Positions 15,497 through 23,566 of a stretch of DNA of 47,027 nucleotides are shown one piece after another. The notes under the pieces were generated by a model. The model was given only the letters and a program-made list of their open reading frames with translations. It was not told the DNA's origin and ran no database searches. Position 1 is the stretch's first letter; each line of letters opens with the position of its first letter. The stretch covers positions 1 through 47,027 of the forward strand of contig NZ_JAKRNT010000019.1 of the NCBI RefSeq assembly GCF_022346605.1. The letters run 5' to 3'. This stretch comes from Sporosarcina sp. ACRSL (GTDB taxonomy: Bacteria > Bacillota > Bacilli > Bacillales_A > Planococcaceae). Made by a program: the position numbers and the translations under genes.

Positions 15497-16012
15497 TTAG
15501 CTTTCCGCCTTTTTCTGCCTAGTTTTCGCCAGTCGCTCTTTCTCCGCCTCTGCTTCTTCCCGTGTCTTTTGCGCCTTCTCTTCCAACTTTTTTAAATGCC
15601 CCTCAATTTCAGGAAACTTCTCTAGTAATTCCTCCACGGTTTCGACCGGCCTGTTAAAAAAATAGTTATTGTTGCTGTGTCGAATATTATATTTAGTTGT
15701 AATCAGTCCGGCGTTTCGCAACCTCGCGACTGCGTTCTTTATCGTTCCGGTAGTAACGCCGAAATTAATAGCCATTTCAACTTGCGACGGGTAAGCATAG
15801 CCGTAATCATCGTTATGCAGACGCAACAGATACGTATAGACCATTATCGCGGTCGCATTGATCTCCGGGTGTTTGGTGTAAACCGTAAATATCGAATTAG
15901 GCACGCCTGTCCACCCCTTATTAACCGCAAATGGTAACGCCTTTGACGCACTTTCTGTCTTCTCTACTTCCGTTTCTACGTTTGGCTGTGTTTGTTGGCT
16001 GTTTTTCGTCAT
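15497..16012 (-). CDS. Winged-helix DNA-binding protein (HTH_36-like)
   Basis: 171 residues from ATG 16012 (GGGGGA upstream); an in-frame upstream extension lacks a start signal. The core contains TAIMVYTYLLRLHND, then YPSQVEMAINFGVTTGTIKN and AVARLRNAGLITTKYNI: a winged helix like those in replication initiators and primosome-type proteins of plasmids and phages. The C-terminus is a charged coiled coil. A second candidate for replication control, or a regulator. Confidence 0.65.
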   Translation of the reverse strand: MTKNSQQTQPNVETEVEKTESASKALPFAVNKGWTGVPNSIFTVYTKHPEINATAIMVYTYLLRLHNDDYGYAYPSQVEMAINFGVTTGTIKNAVARLRNAGLITTKYNIRHSNNNYFFNRPVETVEELLEKFPEIEGHLKKLEEKAQKTREEAEAEKERLAKTRQKKAES

Positions 16013-16025
16013 TAATAAATCCCCC

Positions 16026-16217
16026 TCAGTATTGTTTTTGCGCGATTCCACGCATGATTTCTTCAAAGTCCTCCGATAACGCCGGAGTCTCGTTGAAAAT
16101 AAAGACGTTAAAGCCTTCTGATTTCCGCGAACGTTCCGTTCCGACTGGTACATGGCCGCGCTCCATAAGAAATTGCGCTACACGAAACGAGCGGATACAC
16201 TTTTTAGCGACATTCAA
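16026..16217 (-). CDS. Small DUF5659-like protein
   Basis: 63 residues from TTG 16217, 8 nt after AAGGAGG; a GTG inside the ribosome site is less likely. The pattern FRVAQFLMERGHVPVG, a basic middle, then FNVFIFNETPALSEDF resembles small DUF5659-type proteins. A related short protein is encoded next upstream (16275-16448). Confidence 0.5.
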   Translation of the reverse strand: MNVAKKCIRSFRVAQFLMERGHVPVGTERSRKSEGFNVFIFNETPALSEDFEEIMRGIAQKQY

Positions 16218-16274
16218 GATGCACACCTCCTTAGTAAAATTTGTTTGTAATCGGGGAAGAAATCACAGCAGTTA

Positions 16275-16448
16275 TTAACGTTCAGGTAAGTAAGTCGTTA
16301 AATCCGCCTGCAACTTCTTAGAATTAAGAAATATGTGATAGATAACCCCGTGCCTGGTTTCTGATTCCATCTTGCATAGAAATAAGTGACCTGCGTCGAT
16401 CAACTTCAACGCAAGTTCTCGGCTTTCGACTGCTTGAAATTTCTCCAT
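16275..16448 (-). CDS. Small DUF5659-like protein, paralogue of its neighbour
   Basis: 57 residues: MEKFQAVESRELALKLIDAG, then HLFLCKMESETRHG and IYHIFLNSKKLQADL. The same layout as the 16026-16217 product (short helix, AGH/RGH, beta, basic turn, F-x-N/E, helix). ATG is preceded by GGGAG. Function unknown. Confidence 0.5.
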   Translation of the reverse strand: MEKFQAVESRELALKLIDAGHLFLCKMESETRHGVIYHIFLNSKKLQADLTTYLPER

Positions 16449-16471
16449 ATACAGCTCCCTTTCTGTAATTT

Positions 16472-16651
16472 TTACTGTCTTTTCGGTTTCACCGCATTAC
16501 CTGCCGCCGCTTTCACCGCGCTTAGATTTCCGCTCTTTGCGTAACCCAAAATCCGGTCTAACGCGCTTGTCTTGCGCCTTAACTCCGCTTTCACCTCCTT
16601 AATTTCCGCAATTAATTCCTCTTGCGACCAATCCTTGTAGTGTTTCGCCAA
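16472..16651 (-). CDS. Small basic helical protein (TTG start)
   Basis: 59 residues beginning MAKHYKDWSQEELIAEIKEV, from TTG 16651, 9 nt after AAGGGG. Predicted coiled coil with a basic C-terminus. No family is recognised. Confidence 0.45.
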   Translation of the reverse strand: MAKHYKDWSQEELIAEIKEVKAELRRKTSALDRILGYAKSGNLSAVKAAAGNAVKPKRQ

Positions 16652-16912
16652 TTAAATCCGCCCCTTTTCCGTCGATACTTCCGCTGTCAATTCCATAAAC
16701 CATCGGCTGACGTGGCGCTTGTCCTCGTCTAAAGGCATAGTGTCTTTCATCGCGTCGTAAACCGTGTGAAGCAGCGCCCGCATACAATCTTCGTCCGGGC
16801 AAACCGCGACATCGTAGCCGATCCCTTGCCATATTCCGCCTTGTCGCGTGTCATTTCCGCAATGAAAACACTTTCCTTTAAGGTCGATCATTCCTCCGTG
16901 TGCTATCTCCAA
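16652..16912 (-). CDS. Small zinc-ribbon protein
   Basis: 86 residues from TTG 16912, 9 nt after GGGAG. CFHCGND and a second pair in VCPDEDCMRAL form a likely Cys4 site. First gene of the leftward run that begins after the 1-kb gene-free region. Function unknown. Confidence 0.5.
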   Translation of the reverse strand: MEIAHGGMIDLKGKCFHCGNDTRQGGIWQGIGYDVAVCPDEDCMRALLHTVYDAMKDTMPLDEDKRHVSRWFMELTAEVSTEKGRI

Positions 16913-17879
16913 TTAAATCGCTCCCTTTTCTTTTAATCTTTTCGCTTGCAATACTCCGCGCCCACTGCTATAATTGACTTAAAGTGATAAGATAGGTGTA
17001 TTGCGCGAAAAAATAGATACACCTAAGTATATTATCGGCTGATAATTTCGGTTGTTTAGCCTTTTTGCGTTTATTTTAAAAAGTTTTTTAAGAAATTCTT
17101 CATTCTTGTTTACAAACGATTAAACAGTATGCTAAACTAAGGAGGAAGGAACTGCGTTTTTGTTATACTACGAAAATAAAAAGACCTAAAAACTGTTAAA
17201 AACGAGCTAAAATCAGGCTCGAAAATAGCGCATCGATTTAAAGCGCCCTAGAAGCCTCGTAGAACGTTTTTAAGGTGTTCCGGCTGTCCTTACCCTAAAA
17301 ACACCTCAGAACGTCTCCTGCGCGTCCAGAACGCGTCGAAAAACACACCTCCCCTTTTTTTCTGCCCGAAACACGATCACCTACCTCCTCCTCGAAAATA
17401 AATTACTCCTCTCACTATATAGTAGATTGTGAATGTAAAATATTAGGTTAAGCAATGACTAAAGTCCTGTAAATTGTGACAACTTTGTGTCTAAACTAGA
17501 CATTTAGTAATGGAAATTCCTTGAATTAAATTTAAAATAGACCCCATTAACACCCATCAAGTTTTCATTTCACAATCTTTCGCTGGAAAAACTTTACATA
17601 TCTCTTTTTCACCATAAAGCTATATTAATATAGTCAAACGCTCATTCTAACGTCGGATATTCGCGAAACTCCCCTCATAGGTATTAACGTTTCAAAATCG
17701 GAAGTGGATACCTAAACGGACGGAAATCTCCCTCCTAATAGATATATCGTTTCAAATCGCGTCGCGCGGACTGATTTCACAAATTTCTTTTTCTCCTCTT
17801 ACTCCAATTTCCCCCTACGCAACTATGCAATTGCTACATCGACCATGCAAAATAATCCTAAAGACCTAATATTTATATA
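16913..17879. other. Gene-free AT-rich control region of the element
   Basis: No gene is supported on either strand. It contains a rightward promoter-like TTTACA (17109) with AAGGAGG at 17139 but no ORF after it, a TGTCTA-AAC-TAGACA palindrome near 17488-17503, a split inverted repeat (AGATTGTGAATG near 17425 and CATTTCACAATCT near 17570), and two 35-bp direct repeats listed separately. Likely regulatory for the leftward genes, or part of an origin. Confidence 0.45.
17662..17756. repeat. Two 35-bp imperfect direct repeats
   Basis: Copies at 17662-17696 and 17721-17756, starting 59 bp apart. On the minus strand both read TTTGAAACG, about 10 variable bases, then AGGGGGAG- or AGGAGGGAG-like followed by TTTC. 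They may be binding sites or iterons. Confidence 0.5.
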
Positions 17880-17903
17880 AGAAAAGGACGCGTGAGCGTC
17901 CCT
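17880..17903 (-). terminator. Rho-independent terminator
   Basis: On the minus strand: GGACGC, TCAC loop, GCGTCC, then TTTTC. It follows the 96-residue gene and closes the short operon that begins at 18932. Confidence 0.75.
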
Positions 17904-17921
17904 TCCCTAAACATGACTCCC

Positions 17922-18212
17922 CTATTTACGATCAAACTCGGCCAGTCGCGCCAACCGGTCGCCTACTTCCTCGTAATTGTTGCGGAAGAAATCGCGCAAC
18001 GGTAGCAGTTTCAGCGATATGTCCTTAACGCGCGCACGGTCTTCGAGCAGCATACGCATTTCGTCCGCAGTTTCTTCGATGTTGCCGCGTTTGCCTAGCT
18101 CGTTGAGTCGTTTATCAATCTGCGAATTAATATTGCGGTAATATTCGAAGTCCGATTGAATCCGTTCATTCAGCTCGTTTAATTGATCGACGTATTTTTC
18201 ATGCGGCTTCAT
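17922..18212 (-). CDS. Coiled-coil small protein
   Basis: 96 residues, ATG after AAAGGGGAG. Nearly all charged helix with heptads. Last gene of a three-gene leftward operon under the ACACCTTAGTGT operators. No family is recognised. Confidence 0.55.
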   Translation of the reverse strand: MKPHEKYVDQLNELNERIQSDFEYYRNINSQIDKRLNELGKRGNIEETADEMRMLLEDRARVKDISLKLLPLRDFFRNNYEEVGDRLARLAEFDRK

Positions 18213-18606
18213 GTGGAACTCCCCTTTCTACTGCGTCCAGTAGTCGCAGGATCGCTTCTACTTGCGCCTGTTCTGCCGGTGACAAGGCGACTTCTTCGCG
18301 TGGTACCAATTGCCAACCCATTAGACAGCCACCTTTCCGACTTGCGCCGAGCCGTCCGTTCAGTTGGCGATTAAGTCTCGCGAGTAGTTCGAGCAGTTCG
18401 ATCGGCTCGCATACATCTATATTTGCGAATAACGTTGCCGCCTCTTGCGTCCAGTTAAATTCGATGATATCCTCACCATTAACGCGGAGTGATGCTTCTT
18501 TGTTATCGATCGTTACGACTTCCACACCTTCAATTATCGGCATAGTGCGAATATGCACTGTCCACCCTTTTTCGATTTCCATTAGTTCATCTTTGATTGT
18601 CAACAT
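18199..18606 (-). CDS. Hypothetical protein of the leftward early operon
   Basis: 135 residues from ATG 18606 (AAGGGGGAATGGGAT upstream); an upstream in-frame extension overlaps the previous gene and lacks a start signal. An N-terminal beta-like half (WTVHIRTMPIIEGVEVVTI) is followed by helices. Overlaps the next gene by 14 nt. Function unknown. Confidence 0.5.
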   Translation of the reverse strand: MLTIKDELMEIEKGWTVHIRTMPIIEGVEVVTIDNKEASLRVNGEDIIEFNWTQEAATLFANIDVCEPIELLELLARLNRQLNGRLGASRKGGCLMGWQLVPREEVALSPAEQAQVEAILRLLDAVERGVPHEAA

Positions 18607-18626
18607 ATCCCATTCCCCCTTAAACG

Positions 18627-18932
18627 TTATAGTTTGTCCGTGCCCGTGATAAACTCTCCAAGCTCCCATACCTGCATATGCGCCAGTTTTTCGACGTCCA
18701 TATGTTGAACAGAATTGCCGCGAAAGATTTCGAGCTGATAGTGCGTTGCATCGTGAACTGATACTGTCAAAACTTCATCCGTAATCGGCTTATCGTATAC
18801 GAGGAAGCCTAAACCCATTTGATTAGGTTCTAAAACCATGCGAGGATTGATAAGCAGTCCTTCCGTATAATCAGTCCATCCGAGTACCGGCCCGTCGCTG
18901 TAGTCTGAATGCATTACTTGAATGCGCCTCAA
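18627..18932 (-). CDS. Hypothetical protein, first gene of the leftward early operon
   Basis: 101 residues, TTG 18932 placed 9 nt after GAAAGGGG. Predicted mostly beta strands (VLGWTDYTEGLLI, then LTVSVHDATHYQLEIFRG). Directly downstream of the operator region shared with the divergent Cro-like gene, so its expression is probably repressor-controlled. Confidence 0.5.
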   Translation of the reverse strand: MRRIQVMHSDYSDGPVLGWTDYTEGLLINPRMVLEPNQMGLGFLVYDKPITDEVLTVSVHDATHYQLEIFRGNSVQHMDVEKLAHMQVWELGEFITGTDKL

Positions 18933-18956
18933 ATTTTATAACCCCTTTCATTTTTG

Positions 18957-19063
18957 AACACCTTAGTGTGCATTTCTTAATTCTCACTATAAACACCTTA
19001 GTGTGCATTGTCAACTCTTTTTATGCATATTATAAAAAAGATGTAGACACCTTAGTATTCGTT
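18957..19063. promoter_or_regulatory. Divergent control region with three operator copies
   Basis: AACACCTTAGTGTGCATT occurs exactly at 18957-18974 and 18992-19009. A third, weaker copy (GACACCTTAGTATTCG) starts at 19046 and overlaps a rightward -35-like TAGACA. Each full copy has an ACAC-CTTA-GTGT core with dyad symmetry. A TTGTCA/TTATAA promoter-like pair lies between copies two and three. The arrangement resembles a phage lysogeny switch between 18932 (leftward) and 19100 (rightward). Confidence 0.75.
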
Positions 19064-19099
19064 TATAGTAATAGGAGCTACTAAAAGGAGGTAATAACT

Positions 19100-19321
19100 G
19101 TGATTGTGATTAAACTAAAGGAAACAATGAAAGCAAAGGGCTACAATATCGGAACTCTTGCGGAGGCTGCTGGCATGCACCGTAACGGAATTTCGAAGAT
19201 ATTGCGCGAGGTAAATAGTGGAATAGAATACGAAACATTGAATCGGTTATGTAAGGTACTTAATTGTAAAGTCGGCGATATTATTGAATATGAAGAAGAC
19301 AGAAAAGACCCCGCGAAGTAA
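19100..19321 (+). CDS. Cro/C1-type HTH repressor
   Basis: 73 residues, GTG 8 nt after AAGGAGG. A single HTH_3/HTH_26-like domain: IKLKETMKAKGYNIGTLAEA, AGMHRNGISKIL, then YETLNRLCKVLNCKVGDII. The lack of a separate dimer or cleavage domain fits a small Cro-like or YozG-type regulator. It most likely acts on the three ACACCTTAGTGT sites just upstream, repressing itself and the leftward operon; this is an inference from position. Confidence 0.85.
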   Translation: MIVIKLKETMKAKGYNIGTLAEAAGMHRNGISKILREVNSGIEYETLNRLCKVLNCKVGDIIEYEEDRKDPAK

Positions 19322-19338
19322 TTTGCGAGGTCTTTCTT
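19306..19338 (+). terminator. Terminator after the Cro-like gene
   Basis: AGACCCCGC, loop, GCGAGGTCT, then a TTTCTTTATT tail. The left arm lies within the final codons of the gene. Confidence 0.75.
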
Positions 19339-19420
19339 TATTGTTGACTTCTATAGCCTACCTATAAAATTCCTTTTGTGAATATACGAACTCTTTAGTA
19401 CAATTTAATTGGGTGATGTT

Positions 19421-19747
19421 ATGATCGAAGGTTTAGGAGAGAGAATTAAGCAACTAAGGAAGGGAAATAAAGATACATTAAAAGGACTAGCTGAGAAAAT
19501 AAATTATGATTGGAGCAACTTATCCAAAATTGAACGCGGTAAATATGGTATCACAGCCGAACTACTAAATGACATTCTCGAAATTTATGGAGTAGACCCT
19601 AATGACTTTTTCGGTAATGTCCTAAAAGCACCGGAAACCGAAGCATCACGATCCGAAAAAAGGTTTTTCATCGACGGAGTGGAAACTACAGAACGAGAGA
19701 TTGCCGATGCGATTCGATTAATACGATATTTCCGTTCTAAGATTTGA
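19421..19747 (+). CDS. XRE-family HTH regulator
   Basis: 108 residues from ATG 19421 (GGGTGAT upstream). Cro/C1 domain at residues 1-65: GERIKQLRKGNKDTLKGLAE, then YDWSNLSKIERGKYGI and VDPNDFFGN. A short C-terminal region follows. It resembles SinR-like or immunity-type repressors. Probably part of the element's maintenance control, downstream of the smaller Cro-like gene. Confidence 0.82.
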   Translation: MIEGLGERIKQLRKGNKDTLKGLAEKINYDWSNLSKIERGKYGITAELLNDILEIYGVDPNDFFGNVLKAPETEASRSEKRFFIDGVETTEREIADAIRLIRYFRSKI

Positions 19748-19768
19748 GGGGCTGCGACCCCTCTTTTT
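19746..19768 (+). terminator. Terminator between convergent genes
   Basis: GAGGGG, CTGCGA loop, CCCCTC, then TTTTT. It separates the rightward XRE gene from the leftward parR-like gene. Confidence 0.8.
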
Positions 19769-19769
19769 C

Positions 19770-20015
19770 TCATGTGAACGCCTTTAATGCCGCTTTAGTA
19801 AACTTCATCGGCTTTTCAACCGGAGGCATAGGTATAGGCATAACAGCCGCAGGAGCGGGCGCGGGAGCAGCTATCGTCATCGTACCTGACCGATCCTTTT
19901 CTATCAGCCGCTTAACGTACTTTGAGAAATACTTATCCTGCTCCATTGCGAACTCATGCAGTCCGCGCTCATAGTCATTGTCTAGATTGAAGCTGACGGA
20001 CGGTGTGATTCTCAT
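19770..20015 (-). CDS. ParR-like partition adaptor
   Basis: 81 residues. The N-terminal half (ITPSVSFNLDNDYERGLHEF, then KYFSKYVKRLI) fits a ribbon-helix-helix DNA-binding domain. A Pro/Ala-rich linker (IAAPAPAPAAVMPIPMPPV) leads to a basic C-terminal tail that could contact the actin. ATG overlaps the ParM stop (ATGA). Small size, RHH start and coupling to an actin gene are the type II partition layout (ParM-ParR). Confidence 0.72.
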   Translation of the reverse strand: MRITPSVSFNLDNDYERGLHEFAMEQDKYFSKYVKRLIEKDRSGTMTIAAPAPAPAAVMPIPMPPVEKPMKFTKAALKAFT

Positions 20016-20872
20016 TCATATAACTGCCTTGCCAGCTCGTAGAAGCCAATAGCATTCGCAAAGGTCGGTAGATGAATCTGCATACCGTTATGAGAGTTTA
20101 ACTGCGGAATGATCGGCTGAACATTTTTATAGCGTTCAGATAGAACAGGTATCACTTCTTCCGTCACGCCGCCGCAGACATAAATCGGTTCTTCTTCACG
20201 CCACCTCAGTTTAGTTGTAGATTGAATCACGGCTCTAGCTAGGTTGTCAACGTTATCCCTACCGCCAGTAGTCTCCACGCCGTAATTGAACGTGCCGGAA
20301 GATTGATTGATGTGCTTGGCATCCGTCAGAGTTGCGAGGTTGACCGTTCCGCTCCCGATATCAATGATGTGTATGCGCCCGCTCTTAGGAGAAGCGAAGA
20401 ATGCTCCGGTACCTTCGGCTACTACCTTGACTTGCTCGATTGTATAGTGAAATGTTTTCCGATTGACAATGATTTTATGAGGACCGACGAGCATATCTAT
20501 GAGCTTCTTCTTCTCAGACGGTTTATGAGTCGCGATAGGCTGCCCCACGATAATATTAAACCTCAGGAAACCGGGGCAATACTTTTGAGTGTAACGATAG
20601 ATTGCGAGCAGGACACGGATCACCGTATCGTCATGCGCCTTGTTATCGCCGTACATTCCAGATTCCCCGAACATATCCTCATAGGAAGCTAGAGTGCCTG
20701 CAAAGCCTTTCCTTCCGTTGTACTCGAATTCCATATCGTCCTCTCCAAAATCCTCCTCGATGTTCCGCTTGAACCAACTACAGATCGCAGTCCGGTATGA
20801 ATCCACTCCGTAAGGTCCTGCTGTCTTAGCCCGATAGTTACCCGCGTCAATCCCCAAATTTAAAACGCTCAT
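20012..20872 (-). CDS. ParM-like actin, plasmid segregation
   Basis: 286 residues from ATG 20872, 6 nt after GGAGGGG; a 31-codon upstream extension lacks a ribosome site. Actin-fold motifs: phosphate-1 loop NLGIDAGNYRAK at the N-terminus, phosphate-2 HIIDIGSGTVNLATL at about residues 170-184, and adenosine motif YVCGGVTEEVI near 234. Alp/ParM proteins polymerise and push plasmid copies apart through ParR bound at parC. Its presence implies an extrachromosomal replicating stage for this element. Confidence 0.85.
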   Translation of the reverse strand: MSVLNLGIDAGNYRAKTAGPYGVDSYRTAICSWFKRNIEEDFGEDDMEFEYNGRKGFAGTLASYEDMFGESGMYGDNKAHDDTVIRVLLAIYRYTQKYCPGFLRFNIIVGQPIATHKPSEKKKLIDMLVGPHKIIVNRKTFHYTIEQVKVVAEGTGAFFASPKSGRIHIIDIGSGTVNLATLTDAKHINQSSGTFNYGVETTGGRDNVDNLARAVIQSTTKLRWREEEPIYVCGGVTEEVIPVLSERYKNVQPIIPQLNSHNGMQIHLPTFANAIGFYELARQLYE

Positions 20873-21055
20873 CAAAAACCCCTCCATTTTTGTAGTACAG
20901 TTGTGGCACATTCGAGAAATTAGAGGGAAATTTGTGCCACGCTTGTAGAACATTCTACGCAACAAAATTGGTTAATATGCAACCAATTCTCAGCATAAGC
21001 TAAAATAAGTCCGCTACTTGCTACTTGGTAGCGGTACTATAACCGAAAAAGGAGG
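20873..21055. promoter_or_regulatory. Candidate parC centromere and divergent promoters
   Basis: Four inverted repeats in 140 bp: GTGGCAC/GTGCCAC (20903-20940), GTAGAA/TTCTAC (20945-20958), ATTGGTT/AACCAAT (20967-20987) and CGCTAC/GTAGCG (21012-21033). The location upstream of parM is where parC lies in type II systems. No repeated iteron of one sequence is seen. Confidence 0.45.
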
Positions 21056-21062
21056 ATAGTCT

Positions 21063-21773
21063 TTGCAATGGCTTCGCAAAAAGAAAATTGAAGTCGAAGT
21101 TGAACGCAAAGAACGATCGGATAAGAAAGTGCAGGTCGCGCCCTACGTACCTATTCAGTTGAAACGCGAGATTGAGAGACTTGCATTTATCCTCGATCAG
21201 CCGGTGAAAACTACGGGTGAGCTGCTTTGTCATTACGGATTCAAGACGCACGACGTAACGCACCGCTTTGGAGACTATATGCAGACGGGCATTTTACTCG
21301 TAGGCAGCACGATGCATTACGGTCATGATATGAAGCCATCGTTGCGCGAACTTCCCGAACACGTCGAGACCGAGCGTATACACTTACGCTTTATTCGCGA
21401 GGAATACGACGACAATATTAAACTACTTGCGAGTTTACTAGACGTATCTCCGACGCGAGCTACCGCAGTCTTACTAGACTTTAGCATCCGCCATCACGGA
21501 ATCATCGAGGAAATGCTACAGAAGCATACTAACCGTCTAGGATTAGGTTACGAGGAAGATGAAGAAATGCGGAAACTAATGCGCTTTATAAATCATCGCA
21601 ATCCTTACAAGACATCGTGGAATCAAATACTCGTACAGTTAGTCGAAGGATTCTCGAAAAGAGCGCGCGGCCTCGGTAAACGGATACCGGATAAAGCCGT
21701 TGATCGCGAAACGTATCGCTGGACACTGGACGACTTTGACGAGTTCGAGCTAGCCGAGGATGATTCAGATTAG
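21063..21773 (+). CDS. Hypothetical plasmid-type protein, possibly DNA-binding
   Basis: 236 residues, TTG 7 nt after AAGGAGG. Two related stretches, VAPYVPIQLKREIERLAFIL (about 26-45) and HLRFIREEYDDNIKLLASLL (about 107-126), each followed by a helix with a conserved small-residue turn, suggest an internal duplication of a ribbon-helix-helix-like unit. The C-terminus is acidic. Divergent from parM across the candidate parC, so a partition or copy-control role is plausible. No family is recognised. Confidence 0.55.
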   Translation: MQWLRKKKIEVEVERKERSDKKVQVAPYVPIQLKREIERLAFILDQPVKTTGELLCHYGFKTHDVTHRFGDYMQTGILLVGSTMHYGHDMKPSLRELPEHVETERIHLRFIREEYDDNIKLLASLLDVSPTRATAVLLDFSIRHHGIIEEMLQKHTNRLGLGYEEDEEMRKLMRFINHRNPYKTSWNQILVQLVEGFSKRARGLGKRIPDKAVDRETYRWTLDDFDEFELAEDDSD

Positions 21774-21868
21774 TATGTACGTTAATTTCGCGGTGTATAC
21801 TATTCTAAATTGCCAGTACATTCCAATTGTACTATGATGGATATAAAATAAAATTAGGAGGCTATACA

Positions 21869-22351
21869 ATGGCAAAACCCGAAAAATTGATTAAGTTTGC
21901 GCAGGAGCATTTAAACGGTGAAGAAGTCAAGTATTGGATATTCGGCGCATTCAAGTCGGAGATTATGGGAAAGAGTACGCTTCGTAACGGTTTATTTATC
22001 GCAACGGATCGGCAAGTATTCTTCTATTGCAAGAAGACATTCGGTTATGAAACGGAGTCATTTCCGTTCTCTAATATCTCAAGCATCGAAGCCGGAAAAG
22101 GCGCAATGGGCCACAAACTTAATATCTTCGCGTCCGGTAACAAGGCTGAAATGAGCATGATAAATACGGGGCAGTACGCGGAATTCGTCGAGTATGTACG
22201 TTCAAGGATCGGTAAGTCATCGGCACCTGCGCCAGTGGAAACGAAAGTTGATACTTCGGAGGAGCTGCGCAAATATAAAGCGCTAGTGGACGACGGCATC
22301 ATTTCGGAGGAAGACTTCGCCGAGAAAAAGAAACAGCTGCTCGGAATTTAA
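21869..22351 (+). CDS. Bacterial PH-domain protein with SHOCT tail
   Basis: 160 residues from ATG 21869 (AGGAGG upstream). The first 110 residues match the YvbH-type bacterial PH domain (GLFIATDRQVFFYCKK, then SFPFSNISSIEAGKG). The last 30 are a SHOCT motif (LRKYKALVDDGIISEEDFAE). This pairing is common in Bacillus phages and chromosomes; the function is unknown, with oligomerisation or membrane association proposed for the family. Single gene with its own terminator. Confidence 0.8.
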   Translation: MAKPEKLIKFAQEHLNGEEVKYWIFGAFKSEIMGKSTLRNGLFIATDRQVFFYCKKTFGYETESFPFSNISSIEAGKGAMGHKLNIFASGNKAEMSMINTGQYAEFVEYVRSRIGKSSAPAPVETKVDTSEELRKYKALVDDGIISEEDFAEKKKQLLGI

Positions 22352-22365
22352 TACGGATATATATA

Positions 22366-22391
22366 GCGACTGCTTACGCGGTCGTTTTTCT
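22366..22391 (+). terminator. Terminator after the PH-SHOCT gene
   Basis: GCGACTGC, TTAC loop, GCGGTCGT, then T-rich tail. Confidence 0.75.
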
Positions 22392-22402
22392 TTTTTTGAA
22401 TT

Positions 22403-22440
22403 AAAAAGCACCCCGTCCGTTATGGATAAGGGTACTTTTC
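22403..22440 (-). terminator. Terminator after the integrase gene
   Basis: On the minus strand: AAAGTACCC, loop, GGGGTGCTTTTT. It lies 9 nt past the integrase stop and back-to-back with the convergent terminator. Confidence 0.65.
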
Positions 22441-22448
22441 CTGATTAA

Positions 22449-23450
22449 TCACAGATATTTTCGTAGGCTACCTACTACCTCTTCTTTATCTAAATGAAGG
22501 TAACGTGTAGTGACAGCTAAATCACTATGGCCCAACGCCTTTGAAATAACAGCGACATTCGCGCCCCGATCAAGTAGACGTTTCGCAAAACCTCGGCGCA
22601 AAGCGTGAGGATTAATATTTTTCAGTCCGTATGTTTTCGTATAATTCCTAAGTCGCTTCTGAATTATGTTATTTGTCGGCGTACGTAATACGGAGTTTCC
22701 ATGTTGCGTAATGAATATAAAATCATTCCTTGTCCGCTTTTCTTTCCTGATGCTTTCATTTTGACGGATTAATGCTGCAAGAAGACGCGCCAATGTTTCG
22801 TCAAACGGCAGAAAGATTTGATCGTGGTTTTTAAGTAACCCGCCGTCAATCTTGAAAATCTTCTCCTTCAAATCAACATGCGAGCTTCTAAGCTGCGCTA
22901 CGGTATTTGAGCGCAATCCAGTCTGAAACATCACAAGAACCGCCGTGGCATCGCGTAGCTGCACGAAGTCGGTTAAATCCAGCAAGGAAAGCAGCGTCAT
23001 GACCTCTTGCTCCGCAGCACCCTCTTTAACGGGCGTAGACACCCTTACATTGACCTGCCGCCAGAAGTTCACCGGTAGCCATCCGTTATGGAAGCAACGC
23101 GTTAGGAAGGCTTTTAGACACTTTAAACGCGTCAGCTTCGTTTGGTTGCTTACTTCCATGCTCGCAAGCCATTCGTAAATATGCTCGACAGTTAATTCTT
23201 CGAGCGTTTGCGCGCCGGTCACTTTAACGAAATGGAGAACGTGACGATTGTAGTCGCTAATTGTCCGCTCTCGCATTCCGGAAACTTCCATCTGACGCGT
23301 TACCGATTTAAGTGCGTCCGTAATCGAAAGACCGTCGACAGTTTCCTCCGCTTGAATTATTTTCCCTTCGTTTAGATCGCGTGAAGGCGTAACCGCAAAT
23401 AAGTCCGTAAAATCTTCCGTTACGATTAAGGACTCACGCTTTTTCGACAT
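22449..23450 (-). CDS. int: Tyrosine integrase of the element
   Basis: A 333-residue protein with the full two-domain layout. N-terminal SAM-like core-binding domain at about residues 45-130 (YNRHVLHFVKVTGAQTLEEL). Catalytic domain at 145-333 with Arg in VMFQTGLRSNTV, the HALRRGF box, GHSDLAVTTRY ending in the nucleophile Tyr, and YLHLDKEEV. Located 117 bp inside the right attachment site and transcribed away from it, so it is the enzyme that placed the element in tRNA-Arg. No excisionase is recognised. Confidence 0.93.
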   Translation of the reverse strand: MSKKRESLIVTEDFTDLFAVTPSRDLNEGKIIQAEETVDGLSITDALKSVTRQMEVSGMRERTISDYNRHVLHFVKVTGAQTLEELTVEHIYEWLASMEVSNQTKLTRLKCLKAFLTRCFHNGWLPVNFWRQVNVRVSTPVKEGAAEQEVMTLLSLLDLTDFVQLRDATAVLVMFQTGLRSNTVAQLRSSHVDLKEKIFKIDGGLLKNHDQIFLPFDETLARLLAALIRQNESIRKEKRTRNDFIFITQHGNSVLRTPTNNIIQKRLRNYTKTYGLKNINPHALRRGFAKRLLDRGANVAVISKALGHSDLAVTTRYLHLDKEEVVGSLRKYL

Positions 23451-23566
23451 GAAAAAACCTCCTAAGAACGAGTGAGTGATAAAATCGGCATAATACGATA
23501 ATTGACCGTATCATTGACCGTTTCATTCAACGTCTTAGAAGGCGATAACAGCGCGGTTTATACCGC

